From NCBI GenBank assembly GCA_017439345.1, contig JAFSJJ010000044.1:62001-126000 (forward strand): a DNA stretch of 64,000 nucleotides. The letters are read 5' to 3'. The first letter of the stretch is position 1. Every line of letters starts with the position of its first letter. Position numbers and translations under genes: made by a program. The notes below the pieces were generated by a model. That model saw only the letters and a program-made list of their open reading frames with translations, was not told where the DNA came from and did no database searches. The DNA is from Synergistaceae bacterium (GTDB taxonomy: Bacteria; Synergistota; Synergistia; Synergistales; Aminobacteriaceae). This document shows positions 15,715 through 24,437 of this stretch, in pieces.

Positions 15715-17211
15715 ATGTTATTACTTGAAGGCTTCAAAAACGTTTTATCACAGCCAGTAACTTTATTATTAATCTTAATCGGTGATGTTGCAGGCTTAAT
15801 CTTCGGAGCAATTCCCGGACTATCTGCTTTCACTGCTCTAGCTATAATGCTTCCCTTAACATTCGCAATGCAGCCCGTTATGGGAATATCGTTCTTAATG
15901 TCTGTCTACGTCGGCGGAGTGTCAGGAGGCTTCATATCTGCAATCTTGTTAGGAATTCCCGGCACACCTTCATCAATTGCTACGTGCTTTGACGGTCATG
16001 AATTGGCTAAAAGGGGCGAGGCTTATCGAGCAATGGGAGTCGCGTTATTGTTCTCGTTCATAGGGGGAATATTCTCAGCTGTCATAATGAGTACTCTTGC
16101 GCCGTTAATTGGTCAGGTTGCGTTAAGATTTTCACCCTACGAGTACACCACAGTTATATTATTAGCATTAACGACAGTATCAGCTCTTGCAGAAGGCAGC
16201 ATGGTCAAGGGCTTGTTATCATGTCTGCTGGGAGTATCTCTCTCGTTCGTAGGCATTGACAGACTGAGCGCGTATACCCGTTACACGTTCGGTTATTCGT
16301 CATTGAGGAGCGGATTTGCTATAGTTCCGTTGTTAATCGGCTTGTTCGCAGTGAGTCAGGTCTTAACGAATGCTTCAAAGCGAAACTCTACGACTATAGA
16401 AGAAGCTGAACATCAAATAGTTGCTCAGAAAAAAATGCGGGGCTTTGGAATTAGCATTAAAGAATTTTTCTCGGCTCTCAAGACTTCAATACCTGCTTCA
16501 ATAATCGGTCTCGTTGTAGGAATTCTGCCGGGTATCGGGGGCAACATCGCTAACTTGATGGCATATACTTTCGCAAAGAAAACTTCAAAGACTCCTGAAG
16601 AGTTCGGACACGGGACAATTCACGGAATAGTCGCACCTGAGTCGGCAAATAATGCTTCAGTCGGAGGAGCGTTGATAATTCTCTTGACTTTAGGAATTCC
16701 CGGAGACAACGCAACTTCAATGATTATGGCAGGCTTTCAGATTCACGGAATAGCACCGGGACCGCTGTTATTCTCGTCAGGAAATACTTTGGTGTATGCA
16801 ATCTTCGCAGCTTTTATCATCGCAAATATTATAATGCTCGTGTCTGCATATTTCGGCTTACCCCTGTTCTCTAAGATTCTTTCACTCAGGACAGAAATTT
16901 TACTGCCGATAGTGATTGCATTTTGCTTTGTCGGTTCGTTCTCATCGAATAATAGAGTCTTCGAGATTGGCGTTATGGTAGCATTTGGAATCTTAGGCTT
17001 TATCATGAAGCGTTATAAGTATCCTCTTGCGCCGATGGTTGTAGGGTTTATTCTTGCTCCTATGCTTGAGGAGAATTTGAGGCGTTCATTAATGCGTTCT
17101 AAGGGAAGTTTTGAGCCGTTCGTAACTTCTCCGATTGCTGTAACATTCTTAGTTATCACAGTTGCAGTTCTGCTCTTCACGGTTTACAGCGAGTTCAAGA
17201 AAAAAGATTAA
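15715..17211 (+). CDS. tctA: tripartite tricarboxylate transporter large membrane subunit
   Basis: 498 residues, about 12 helices. Duplicated motifs FGAIPGLSAFTALAIMLPLTF and VGILPGIGGNIANLMAY, plus LLGIPGTPSS and LTLGIPGDNATSMI, are hallmark TctA repeats. It is the ion-coupled permease of the tripartite system. The downstream lyase starts 23 bases on, so all four genes probably act on one substrate pathway. Confidence 0.93.
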   Translation: MLLLEGFKNVLSQPVTLLLILIGDVAGLIFGAIPGLSAFTALAIMLPLTFAMQPVMGISFLMSVYVGGVSGGFISAILLGIPGTPSSIATCFDGHELAKRGEAYRAMGVALLFSFIGGIFSAVIMSTLAPLIGQVALRFSPYEYTTVILLALTTVSALAEGSMVKGLLSCLLGVSLSFVGIDRLSAYTRYTFGYSSLRSGFAIVPLLIGLFAVSQVLTNASKRNSTTIEEAEHQIVAQKKMRGFGISIKEFFSALKTSIPASIIGLVVGILPGIGGNIANLMAYTFAKKTSKTPEEFGHGTIHGIVAPESANNASVGGALIILLTLGIPGDNATSMIMAGFQIHGIAPGPLLFSSGNTLVYAIFAAFIIANIIMLVSAYFGLPLFSKILSLRTEILLPIVIAFCFVGSFSSNNRVFEIGVMVAFGILGFIMKRYKYPLAPMVVGFILAPMLEENLRRSLMRSKGSFEPFVTSPIAVTFLVITVAVLLFTVYSEFKKKD

Positions 17212-17234
17212 GAAAGTGAGGAAAAATTTTTATC

Positions 17235-18140
17235 ATGATCGACACAAGTTTTATTAAAGGCATTATCCCCCCGATTATCACTCCTGTTGATGATGACTCT
17301 AACGTCAACGAGGCCAAGATGAGAGATCAAGTTGACTTTGTCATTAACGGCGGAGTTCATGGCATTCTTGCATTCGGTTCTAACAGCGAGTTCTATATTT
17401 TCGAGGAGGACGAATACCGCAAAATTCTTGAGATAATCATCTCTCAGGTCAAAGGCAGAGTCCCCGTCTATATGGGTATCGGAGCAATCAGGACTCAAAA
17501 GTGCGTCAGACTTGCGAAGATGGCTCAAGAGTTAGGAGCTAACGGAATAAGCGTATTACAGCCAATGTTCTTGAAGCTCACTGATGAGGAAATGTACCAG
17601 CACTTCAGCGCGATTGCAAATGCAGTGCCTACAATGCCCATGCTTCTCTATAACAATCCGGGCCGGACTGGCTACACCATGAGTTATAATTTCGTAATGA
17701 GAATGATTGAAAACTGTCCTAATGTTGTAGGAATGAAAGATTCAAGCGGAGACATGACTCGGACTTCAGAGACAATCAGGATGACGAGAGATCTTGACAG
17801 GCCGTTTAAAGTCTTCGGAGGCAAAGATACTCTTGTATTTGGGACTCTAGTTCACGGAGGAGCCGGAGCAGTCTGCACGACAGCTAATATTTTCCCTGAG
17901 CTAGTATGCAGCATTTACGAGAAGTTCATTGCAGGAGACTTACAGGGCGCACTCGATGCACAGTACAGAATGAATCCCGTTAGACTCTCGATGGATCTTG
18001 CGAGCTTCCCCGCAGCAGCTAAGGACATGGCTAACATGGCAGGGCGTAACGTTGGAAATCCTTGCAGACCCGTTTTGCCGTCGTCAGGTAAAGTTTTAGA
18101 GACAATGCGCGATGAGATGAAGAAGGCAGGAATAATTTAA
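17235..18140 (+). CDS. DapA-family aldolase/lyase
   Basis: 301 residues, the length of the dihydrodipicolinate synthase/N-acetylneuraminate lyase family. Seen: IPPIITPVDDD at the start, FGSNSEFYIFEEDEY (the substrate loop, which has GSNSE where DapA has GTTGE), LYNNPGRTGY and the Schiff-base lysine in GMKDSSGD. The GSNSE loop and linkage to a carboxylate transporter argue against lysine biosynthesis and for cleavage of an imported keto-acid or sugar acid. It is cytosolic. AAGTGAGG lies upstream of the ATG. Exact substrate unknown. Confidence 0.82.
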   Translation: MIDTSFIKGIIPPIITPVDDDSNVNEAKMRDQVDFVINGGVHGILAFGSNSEFYIFEEDEYRKILEIIISQVKGRVPVYMGIGAIRTQKCVRLAKMAQELGANGISVLQPMFLKLTDEEMYQHFSAIANAVPTMPMLLYNNPGRTGYTMSYNFVMRMIENCPNVVGMKDSSGDMTRTSETIRMTRDLDRPFKVFGGKDTLVFGTLVHGGAGAVCTTANIFPELVCSIYEKFIAGDLQGALDAQYRMNPVRLSMDLASFPAAAKDMANMAGRNVGNPCRPVLPSSGKVLETMRDEMKKAGII

Positions 18141-18174
18141 CGCATACATTCATTACAAACCTCCAATATAAAGA

Positions 18175-18216
18175 GAGTCTCTTGATTCGATAACGAGTCG
18201 GGAGGCTCAATTTTTT
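18175..18216 (+). terminator. strong terminator ending the tct operon
   Basis: A 15-bp stem pairs 18175-18189 with 18194-18208 (four G-T pairs) around a 4-base loop, followed by AATTTTTT. Confidence 0.92.
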
Positions 18217-18274
18217 ACTTTTTACTGTGAAAAAATTCTTTCAGGCATGTATAATACTAAAAACTTTTCACAAC

Positions 18275-18328
18275 GATTTTGTATTTATATCAATCGCGGA
18301 TTACTAATACATTTACTAATACAAAATC
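18275..18328. repeat. 11-bp inverted repeat with nested 24-base repeat
   Basis: GATTTTGTATT (18275-18285) is perfectly inverted at AATACAAAATC (18318-18328). The right arm overlaps the intergenic 24-base repeat at 18300-18323. No T run follows, so it is not a terminator; it sits about 50 bases upstream of the peptidase start and could be an operator or RNA structure. Confidence 0.6.
18300..18323 (+). repeat. 24-base intergenic repeat, copy A
   Basis: It consists of two tandem TTACTAATACA units, 12 bases apart, preceded by A. The identical 24 bases occur on the minus strand at 44514-44537. Both copies point towards the start of the downstream gene. Confidence 0.85.
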
Positions 18329-18376
18329 ACTGCGTAACCTCTGATTGTGATTAATTTTGTAGTGGAGGCTGTTAAT

Positions 18377-19171
18377 TTGAATCTATGCGAAATACTTGGA
18401 AGAGTCTGCGTGCTCAATAAGGACAACGGAAGAGAATTCACGAACACTGCAAGACTTGATTTTATTGCAGAATTTCTCAAAGACTCAAACTACATAAAGA
18501 TTAATTCAACAGGATTGTTTCACCTTTATGCTTCACGCAATCTCAATAAATCAGAACCTGTTATAATCGTCTCAAGTCATATCGACTGCGAAGAGGAAAT
18601 GACAAAGTGCTTCTATCGTCATGAAAGAGAAAATATGCTGCTTGGGACGTTCGACAACGCTATAACGAATGCTTCTGCCCTGTACGTCATGAAAAACTGC
18701 GTGCTTCCTGATAATGTTATATTTGCCTTTACCGGTGACGAAGAGAGTGATATGCAGGGAGTTTACTCGCTTAAAAAATATTTAGTCAGAGAAAAAATAC
18801 ATGTTGAACGCGTTATAGTCCTTGACGTTACGGATATGGGCTGGGACAGGTCAGCTGATTTCACGATTGAAAATGATTTCCAGAGTGAAGAGTTCGGACG
18901 CAGATTAATAGACTCTGCAATGACTTCAAATTATGAATGGTTCTACGTACCATATGACATTATGAATATCCCCGGTTACATCAAGCCTTCAAGAATAATC
19001 CGCGAATCTTCAGAAGAAGACGAATCTTGGTACTACAGCAAGTTCAATATAGAGTGCTTCAGTTTGTGTATTCCTGTATTCGGTGATATGCACAGCAATG
19101 AAGGTGTCTATGCGAGAAAAAATTCATTTGAGAATTATACGGGAATGCTTGAACGAGTCTTGATGATATAA
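18377..19171 (+). CDS. M28-like zinc aminopeptidase
   Basis: 264 residues from the TTG at 18377, chosen for GGAGG (18364-18368) 8 bases upstream; an in-frame GTG at 18347 precedes that site. Metal-ligand motifs resemble M28/M20 peptidases: SSHIDC, GTFDNAITNASAL, FTGDEESD, VLDVTDMGW and a late DMHSNEG. There is no signal peptide. Family members trim N-terminal amino acids or deacylate small substrates. The protein is compact and lacks the lid domain of M20 enzymes. Exact specificity unknown. Confidence 0.7.
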   Translation: MNLCEILGRVCVLNKDNGREFTNTARLDFIAEFLKDSNYIKINSTGLFHLYASRNLNKSEPVIIVSSHIDCEEEMTKCFYRHERENMLLGTFDNAITNASALYVMKNCVLPDNVIFAFTGDEESDMQGVYSLKKYLVREKIHVERVIVLDVTDMGWDRSADFTIENDFQSEEFGRRLIDSAMTSNYEWFYVPYDIMNIPGYIKPSRIIRESSEEDESWYYSKFNIECFSLCIPVFGDMHSNEGVYARKNSFENYTGMLERVLMI

Positions 19172-19178
19172 AGCAATG

Positions 19179-19206
19179 CCTCTTGACTCGTTCAGGAGGT
19201 TTTATT
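19179..19206. terminator. terminator between convergent genes
   Basis: CCTCTTGA (19179-19186) pairs with TCAGGAGG (19192-19199, one G-T pair); TTTTATTTATTTA follows on the plus strand. It serves the rightward peptidase and may also stop the leftward glycan operon. Confidence 0.75.
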
Positions 19207-19209
19207 TAT

Positions 19210-20805
19210 TTACTGCTTAGGAACATAAAGCTTGACCGCAAGATTCTGACCTATACTGTTTCTGCATTCGAGTTCTTGAAGTATCTTGTAGTTCTCGTTG
19301 AGCTTATCTTTATTTATGACATCACTCCAGGGAATTACTATAAGTGCGAATTCTTTCTTTGAGATCATTTCATTGACTCTTGCTGCGTAGTCATTGAATG
19401 CACCGTAAATTTTATCGACATATAATAACTCTGCAAAAAGGTTATCAAGTCTGCTTGCTTTATTTATCTGCCTGATAAAATATTCAGTGTGGCCGTCCTC
19501 GAACAAGATATAATTCTTTCGCGAGTTCTCCTCTTTGAGTAAATAATTATTTGCTGACATGCCCAGATAAATATATTTTTCGCCTGTGTCGTAGGCTCTA
19601 ATAGTCTCCCATAGTTTCGAGTAATTAATCATGTCATTAAGAGTATATTTTAATCTGCCAAAATTTCTGAACGTTACAAGACATGCCGCTGCACTCAAGA
19701 CAAGAATAAACTTTTCACATGACTTGACATTAACGAACTTCCATATAGAGAGCGCAAATATCACCATCGGAGGAGCAAGCATTGCAAAACAGTATTTCAG
19801 TCCGTCGCCTCCAGCACCTGCAACCCATAGAAGGCATACAAGCGATGAGATAATATATAAAATTATAAATAATATATAGTCATGTCGTAACTTGGCGAAA
19901 ATATTTTTACCCGTCAAGAATAAAGCCGCAGCAGTCCCCGCAAGTCCCATGATGATAAAAGCATAATACTTCACGCAGCATTTTATAATATTACGCAAAG
20001 CATATGATCTTGAAGTGTGTATAATTTTGCTCTGAGCGAAGATGCACGATCCCCAGTACAACGGAAAAATATAATATACAGCTACAAGAGTAATTATACC
20101 TAAGAGAAGGCAGTATAAAAAATATTTCAGGGCAAGAGTTTTATTATTCACTAAATAATACACGAACACAGGGAAGGCAATTATGATTAAAATTTGTTTA
20201 GCGTGAATGAGCATTACACTTATAAATGCAGCAAGAAAAGTTCTCTGAGGGCATCTGTTCACAACAAGCATTAATGCAGCAGTTAATAATATTCCGATTG
20301 AATCAGGTCTGAACGTAAAGAATGATATTGTGAACATCGTGAAAAATGTCCCTGAGACCGAGAAAATGCACAAAATTAATATAATACCTTTTACTCCTTT
20401 GGTTATCTCGTTGAATGAACTCTGCATTATGAAAAATATACAAATTGCTGTTCCAAGAACACATAACATATTAAATGAAAAGTTGCCCTCTAATATCCCT
20501 GTTCCTGTAATTTTGCATATGACAGCTACACATAAAGGCTGAAGAAACGTATACAGGTCAGCAAGCGGTACATGTCCAGACAGTGCTTCGAGTGTATATG
20601 GATTAATATTTTCCAGGAAGGCCTTTGTTATCCTGAATGACACAAAGTCCCTGCATTCGCTCGATATGTTAGCAGCTGCAGAAATAGATATTACATTTGC
20701 CAGCATACTAAAAATCCTGAGGCTCATGAAAACTGCGATAAGACCAGCCAGTAATAATACAGCAATATTCATGATACTGAATTTCTTATTCACATTCATA
20801 AACAT
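19210..20805 (-). CDS. polytopic GT-C-like glycosyltransferase (hypothetical)
   Basis: 531 residues with about ten to eleven membrane helices and a soluble C-terminal third (roughly 395-531), the architecture of GT-C enzymes that use polyprenyl-phosphate sugars. SSECRDFVSF early, before a loop with NPYTLEALSG, resembles the first periplasmic loop where GT-C catalytic acids lie. No definite family match is made from sequence alone. It is the last gene of the glycan operon; linked to a GtrB-like enzyme, it may add a sugar to a surface polysaccharide on the periplasmic side. Confidence 0.6.
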   Translation of the reverse strand: MFMNVNKKFSIMNIAVLLLAGLIAVFMSLRIFSMLANVISISAAANISSECRDFVSFRITKAFLENINPYTLEALSGHVPLADLYTFLQPLCVAVICKITGTGILEGNFSFNMLCVLGTAICIFFIMQSSFNEITKGVKGIILILCIFSVSGTFFTMFTISFFTFRPDSIGILLTAALMLVVNRCPQRTFLAAFISVMLIHAKQILIIIAFPVFVYYLVNNKTLALKYFLYCLLLGIITLVAVYYIFPLYWGSCIFAQSKIIHTSRSYALRNIIKCCVKYYAFIIMGLAGTAAALFLTGKNIFAKLRHDYILFIILYIISSLVCLLWVAGAGGDGLKYCFAMLAPPMVIFALSIWKFVNVKSCEKFILVLSAAACLVTFRNFGRLKYTLNDMINYSKLWETIRAYDTGEKYIYLGMSANNYLLKEENSRKNYILFEDGHTEYFIRQINKASRLDNLFAELLYVDKIYGAFNDYAARVNEMISKKEFALIVIPWSDVINKDKLNENYKILQELECRNSIGQNLAVKLYVPKQ

Positions 20806-20811
20806 AGCTCC

Positions 20812-21594
20812 TTAATTAAAAATTTGGGATATATAATACATGTTTTCACAAAGTCTGTTAATATCATTTGCGTTTGATATTTCTATTGAGATAAACTTTG
20901 AGTAATTGCTTTGCCTTAACATTACAGCAAGTTCTTGATGTTCATTATGTCTCGTTATTGCCTTCAGTCCAGGCTCGCTGATGTGAACATGATTAACGAG
21001 TGATATATTTATGCCTGATAGTTTCTCGCTGTTTGCTAATATAGTCCCCGTATCAAGATTTAATCTCAGTGCAGGATGATTTAGACTCATAATTATATTT
21101 GCTGCTTCGTCAGTAGTATTTGCAAAGTTGGTGTTATAAATTTTCGGATTTGCCTCAAGAGCTATGATTATCCCTAAAGATTCAGCGATGTCTGCAATGT
21201 TGATCAAGAATTCGCAAATTATCTCATAATCACCGGGCTTGTAAACGCACCTGTTACGGGGACAGCCGAAGACTATATTATGACACTTCATGACACTTGC
21301 GAAAGTTAGAGCTTCCCTTGTGTAATTAAGCAGCTCTTGACGCTCCTGAATGCTGCCTGCGATTTTATGACTCATCCCGAACCATATAGACTGCATAGAG
21401 CATATCTCGAGATTATATTTACTCATCATGTTATCAGCGAATTCTTTTGCCTCGTGTAAATGCTCGTAAGGATTTTGCGAAAATAAACGCGTCGGAGCTA
21501 TTTCGAGTCCCCTGAAGCCAAGCTCCTGCATTAAATTATATATTTCAGAGTCATGTTCAGGAGTCCATGCTATATTAGATGCTGCCAGTTTCAT
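20812..21594 (-). CDS. sugar phosphate isomerase/epimerase-like TIM-barrel protein
   Basis: 260 residues of the xylose-isomerase-like/AP-endonuclease-2 barrel family. MKLAASNIAWTPEHDSEIY, LGFRGLEIAPTRLF, ALEANPKIYN, LNLDTGTI and VNHVHISEPGL give the metal-binding Glu, Asp and His positions along the strands. It probably isomerises or epimerises a sugar or sugar acid. Its start overlaps the aldo/keto reductase end by 20 bases, so the two are translationally coupled. Likely supplies a sugar for the glycan made by this cluster. Confidence 0.75.
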   Translation of the reverse strand: MKLAASNIAWTPEHDSEIYNLMQELGFRGLEIAPTRLFSQNPYEHLHEAKEFADNMMSKYNLEICSMQSIWFGMSHKIAGSIQERQELLNYTREALTFASVMKCHNIVFGCPRNRCVYKPGDYEIICEFLINIADIAESLGIIIALEANPKIYNTNFANTTDEAANIIMSLNHPALRLNLDTGTILANSEKLSGINISLVNHVHISEPGLKAITRHNEHQELAVMLRQSNYSKFISIEISNANDINRLCENMYYISQIFN

Positions 21595-22528
21595 AAGAGT
21601 CTAAATCCTTCCATAATTTGCCTGGTAAAGTTTCTTCTGAGGCCTTGACGTTCATAATGACTTGCTCAGGAGAACTTGCTCCGAACACTGGATAAATATT
21701 TTTATTAATGCAATATTGAAGTGCTGCTGCTGTATAATCTGCGTTGTATTTGTCGCATGTGTCAATAAAGTAATCTATTCGTGATTTATTCTGAGCGTAA
21801 AAATTTGCTGTCTTGTCGTAATTTATAGCTCGTGATTTAGAAATTCGTGAACCTTCCGGGATTCCTGATTTATATTTGCCCGTCAAGAACCCCTGACACA
21901 ACGGCGAGAATCCCAGAGTCCCGACATCATGAGACCTGCAAAAATCAATTACTCCGTTACGTTCGGCCTTGATTACTGCATAAGAATATATAAACTGTTC
22001 AGCTATAGGCTTCTCGAGTAAAAGTTTGCTGCATATATCATGACATTGACTCAGAGCTTCGGCCGGCCATTCAGACGTTGCCCAGTAAAGAATTTTACCG
22101 CTTTGAATCAACATGTTGAACGTCCTGCATATTTCTTCTATTGAAGTCTCGCTGTCATATCTATGAGCGTAATATAGATCAATATAATCTGTGTCAAGAC
22201 GCTTCAGAGAGTCATCAACTGCCCTGACTATGTGCTTGCGTGAAAGTCCCCTCTCATACGGTGAATCACCTACAGGCCATGATCCTTTGGTCGATAAAAC
22301 GAATTCCTGCCGGTTAAACTGCTTCATGATTCTGCCGAGCATTTTTTCAGCACCGCCCATGCCGTAATTATTAGACGTGTCAAATGATCTGATGCCCATT
22401 TCCCACGCTGTATTTATGATTTTTCCGGCTGATGAGACATTTATTATTTCCGTGCCTATTGTTAGAGCAGTCCCTAATGTTAATTGCGTTATCTTGAGTC
22501 CTGAACTGCCCAATCTTATATATTGCAT
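21575..22528 (-). CDS. aldo/keto reductase
   Basis: 317 residues. The AKR tetrad is visible: Asp and Tyr in FDTSNNYGMGG, Lys in LSTKGSWP, His in LYYAHRYD. NAD(P)H-dependent reduction of a sugar-like carbonyl is expected in the cytosol. LGFSPLCQGFLTGKYKSG is the usual C-terminal barrel motif. It lies between a GtrB-like glycosyltransferase and an isomerase, so it probably belongs to nucleotide- or free-sugar modification in this operon. Confidence 0.83.
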   Translation of the reverse strand: MQYIRLGSSGLKITQLTLGTALTIGTEIINVSSAGKIINTAWEMGIRSFDTSNNYGMGGAEKMLGRIMKQFNRQEFVLSTKGSWPVGDSPYERGLSRKHIVRAVDDSLKRLDTDYIDLYYAHRYDSETSIEEICRTFNMLIQSGKILYWATSEWPAEALSQCHDICSKLLLEKPIAEQFIYSYAVIKAERNGVIDFCRSHDVGTLGFSPLCQGFLTGKYKSGIPEGSRISKSRAINYDKTANFYAQNKSRIDYFIDTCDKYNADYTAAALQYCINKNIYPVFGASSPEQVIMNVKASEETLPGKLWKDLDSYETGSI

Positions 22529-22531
22529 TTA

Positions 22532-23482
22532 TTACTCAGCCTCCTGTAAAGAATTTGCAGGTATGTAGCTGTATATAATCGAAATCGGCCTGTGTTTGGC
22601 TTCAAGTATTATTTGACCGGCATAAAGTCCTGTGAGACACGCGACAATTAGCACGAGTACTGCAAGAAATGAACAGAAAAATATAACAGTCCATGCTGCC
22701 TGCCATAAACTTGCTGATGAGAAAATAAAGCCTAATAAAGCAATTACAAGCACAAATATAGCTGCCGGAATTGTGTATAAAGCTGCTGTAAGAGGTTCTA
22801 TCGAGATACCCGCAAGACTGTCCAGGGCATAACGGAGCATCTTAGCAAAGTTATATTTCGTCTCTCCTGCAAACCTTGCGTCACGGTCGTACTCTATCGA
22901 AGCTGTCTTCATGCCTATATATGGAACTATGACTCTGAAGACTTTATTAGACTCAGGAAGTTCAAGAAGCTGTGTTAATGCTCTTCTCGTCAACATTCTG
23001 AAGTTTGCTGCATTCCTTTCGAGCTTGAGTTTGCCTGAAAGTTTATCGAGCGTCTTATAATAAACCCATGCACTGAATCGCTTCCATAAAGAATCATGCT
23101 TCCTGTGAGCTCGTGAGGCCGTTACTATGTCAGCACCGTCTATTATTTTCCTGAGCATTTCGGGAATGAGTTCCGGAGGATCCTGAAGGTCAGCGTCCAT
23201 AACTACGACAATATCGCCTTGAGTGAGTCTTAACCCTGCATTAACTGCGCCTTCAAGTCCAAAGTTTCGAGACAGAGAAATAATGCCTATCTCATTCGGA
23301 TTCAAGTCATGAACTCTCAGCATTTCGTCATAAGTACCATCGTTTGAGCCGTCATTTACAAGAATAATTTCATGTCTGTAATCTTGAATCTGCCTCAGTA
23401 CTTCAAGAGTCCTTCTGCAGTATTCCTGAACTAAACTTTGTTCGTTATACATTGGTGCAATCACTGAAATTAATTTTTTCAT
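22532..23482 (-). CDS. family 2 glycosyltransferase, polyprenyl-phosphate (GtrB/DPM1-like)
   Basis: 316 residues. The GT-A domain has SVIAPMYNEQSLV, ILVNDGSNDGT, SRNFGLEGAVNAGL and the metal motif in VVMDADLQDPPEL; ANFRMLTRRALTQL is typical of GtrB. Two C-terminal helices (about 230-300) anchor it. Such enzymes load glucose or another hexose onto undecaprenyl phosphate on the cytosolic face. It is in the leftward glycan operon, 4 bases after a divergent paralogue. Confidence 0.88.
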   Translation of the reverse strand: MKKLISVIAPMYNEQSLVQEYCRRTLEVLRQIQDYRHEIILVNDGSNDGTYDEMLRVHDLNPNEIGIISLSRNFGLEGAVNAGLRLTQGDIVVVMDADLQDPPELIPEMLRKIIDGADIVTASRAHRKHDSLWKRFSAWVYYKTLDKLSGKLKLERNAANFRMLTRRALTQLLELPESNKVFRVIVPYIGMKTASIEYDRDARFAGETKYNFAKMLRYALDSLAGISIEPLTAALYTIPAAIFVLVIALLGFIFSSASLWQAAWTVIFFCSFLAVLVLIVACLTGLYAGQIILEAKHRPISIIYSYIPANSLQEAE

Positions 23483-23486
23483 GTTG

Positions 23487-24437
23487 TCATACTCTCTCTA
23501 TTGATGTTACTATGTAACGCTGCTTCCTGAACTCAATGCGCAAGATTAACTCAAGATACTTGAATATCATCGTCTGCAAGATAAACACTGCAAGAAATCC
23601 AAGACATATCATGCCCATCATCGGTGCCCAGCCTTCAACGGGACTTCTTGTGAAATAAGCAAATACGACATAAAGACCAAATGCAAACATGATGAACGCC
23701 ATTATTGCAGAGAATAATAACGATAATTTATACGCTGTGTTGGTGAATAAGACTATTGCATCACCTGCTGTGTTAAATCTTTCGCCGTCCGAGTCCTGAA
23801 CGCTGCCTTGAGAGTCTTTCAGGGCTTCATAATTTATACTCGCTGACTTGACTCCGCTGAAGGCATACACTGCTTTACGATACGGAATTATTTTGCTGTA
23901 CGACTCTATTCTGTTAAGAGCGCGTCTTGATATGACTCTGAATCTTTCTGTTGTTAATTCTCTGGGAGTTCGTGAAAATTTGTTATACACCGCGTAAAAT
24001 AATCTTGACGAAAACTTTATTTTTTCTTTCGGAGCATTCACGCTGACAATATCAAAGCCTTCTGACATCTTGTTATATGCCTGCATGATTACGCCCTTGT
24101 CATAGTCAACATAAGTGCTGTCGAACTCGAATATATAATCACCGGTCGCAGCTTCGGCCCCTGCCGTCATGCTTTCTTCGAGACCTTGAGGAAATTTCCC
24201 GCCTGCCATGTTCACTATTGAGAGCGCAGAAAGTTTCTTGCTGTGATTGAAGTCTTCTATCTCGTTCAGAGCTTCGCCAGACGCAGAGTCATTGACGCAT
24301 ATAATTTCATAATCCTGAAAGTTTGCGCTTAACACTTCATAAATCATGTTAATAAATTTTCCTGCACATTGAGTCTGAGTCTTGCTGCCTAGATATATAA
24401 CTGCTGAGACAAAATTTGATTCTTTCTCTGAGATCAT
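23487..24437 (-). CDS. divergent GT2-like membrane protein, catalytic motif changed
   Basis: 316 residues, same length and layout as the next gene, so a paralogue: an N-terminal GT-A-like domain (EIICVNDSASGEAL, EESMTAGAEAATGDYIFEFDSTYVDYDKG) and two helices near 235-300. Where the paralogue has DADLQDPPE this has DSTYVDYD, so the DxD metal site is altered or lost. It may be a non-catalytic partner, or use another substrate. It overlaps the upstream oxidoreductase by 4 bases (coupled translation). Confidence 0.7.
   Translation of the reverse strand: MISEKESNFVSAVIYLGSKTQTQCAGKFINMIYEVLSANFQDYEIICVNDSASGEALNEIEDFNHSKKLSALSIVNMAGGKFPQGLEESMTAGAEAATGDYIFEFDSTYVDYDKGVIMQAYNKMSEGFDIVSVNAPKEKIKFSSRLFYAVYNKFSRTPRELTTERFRVISRRALNRIESYSKIIPYRKAVYAFSGVKSASINYEALKDSQGSVQDSDGERFNTAGDAIVLFTNTAYKLSLLFSAIMAFIMFAFGLYVVFAYFTRSPVEGWAPMMGMICLGFLAVFILQTMIFKYLELILRIEFRKQRYIVTSIERV

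Noticed and set aside
23487-24437. Calling the divergent GT2 gene a pseudogene
   Set aside because: It is full length without stops, has intact membrane segments and overlapping coupled starts; only the metal motif differs.
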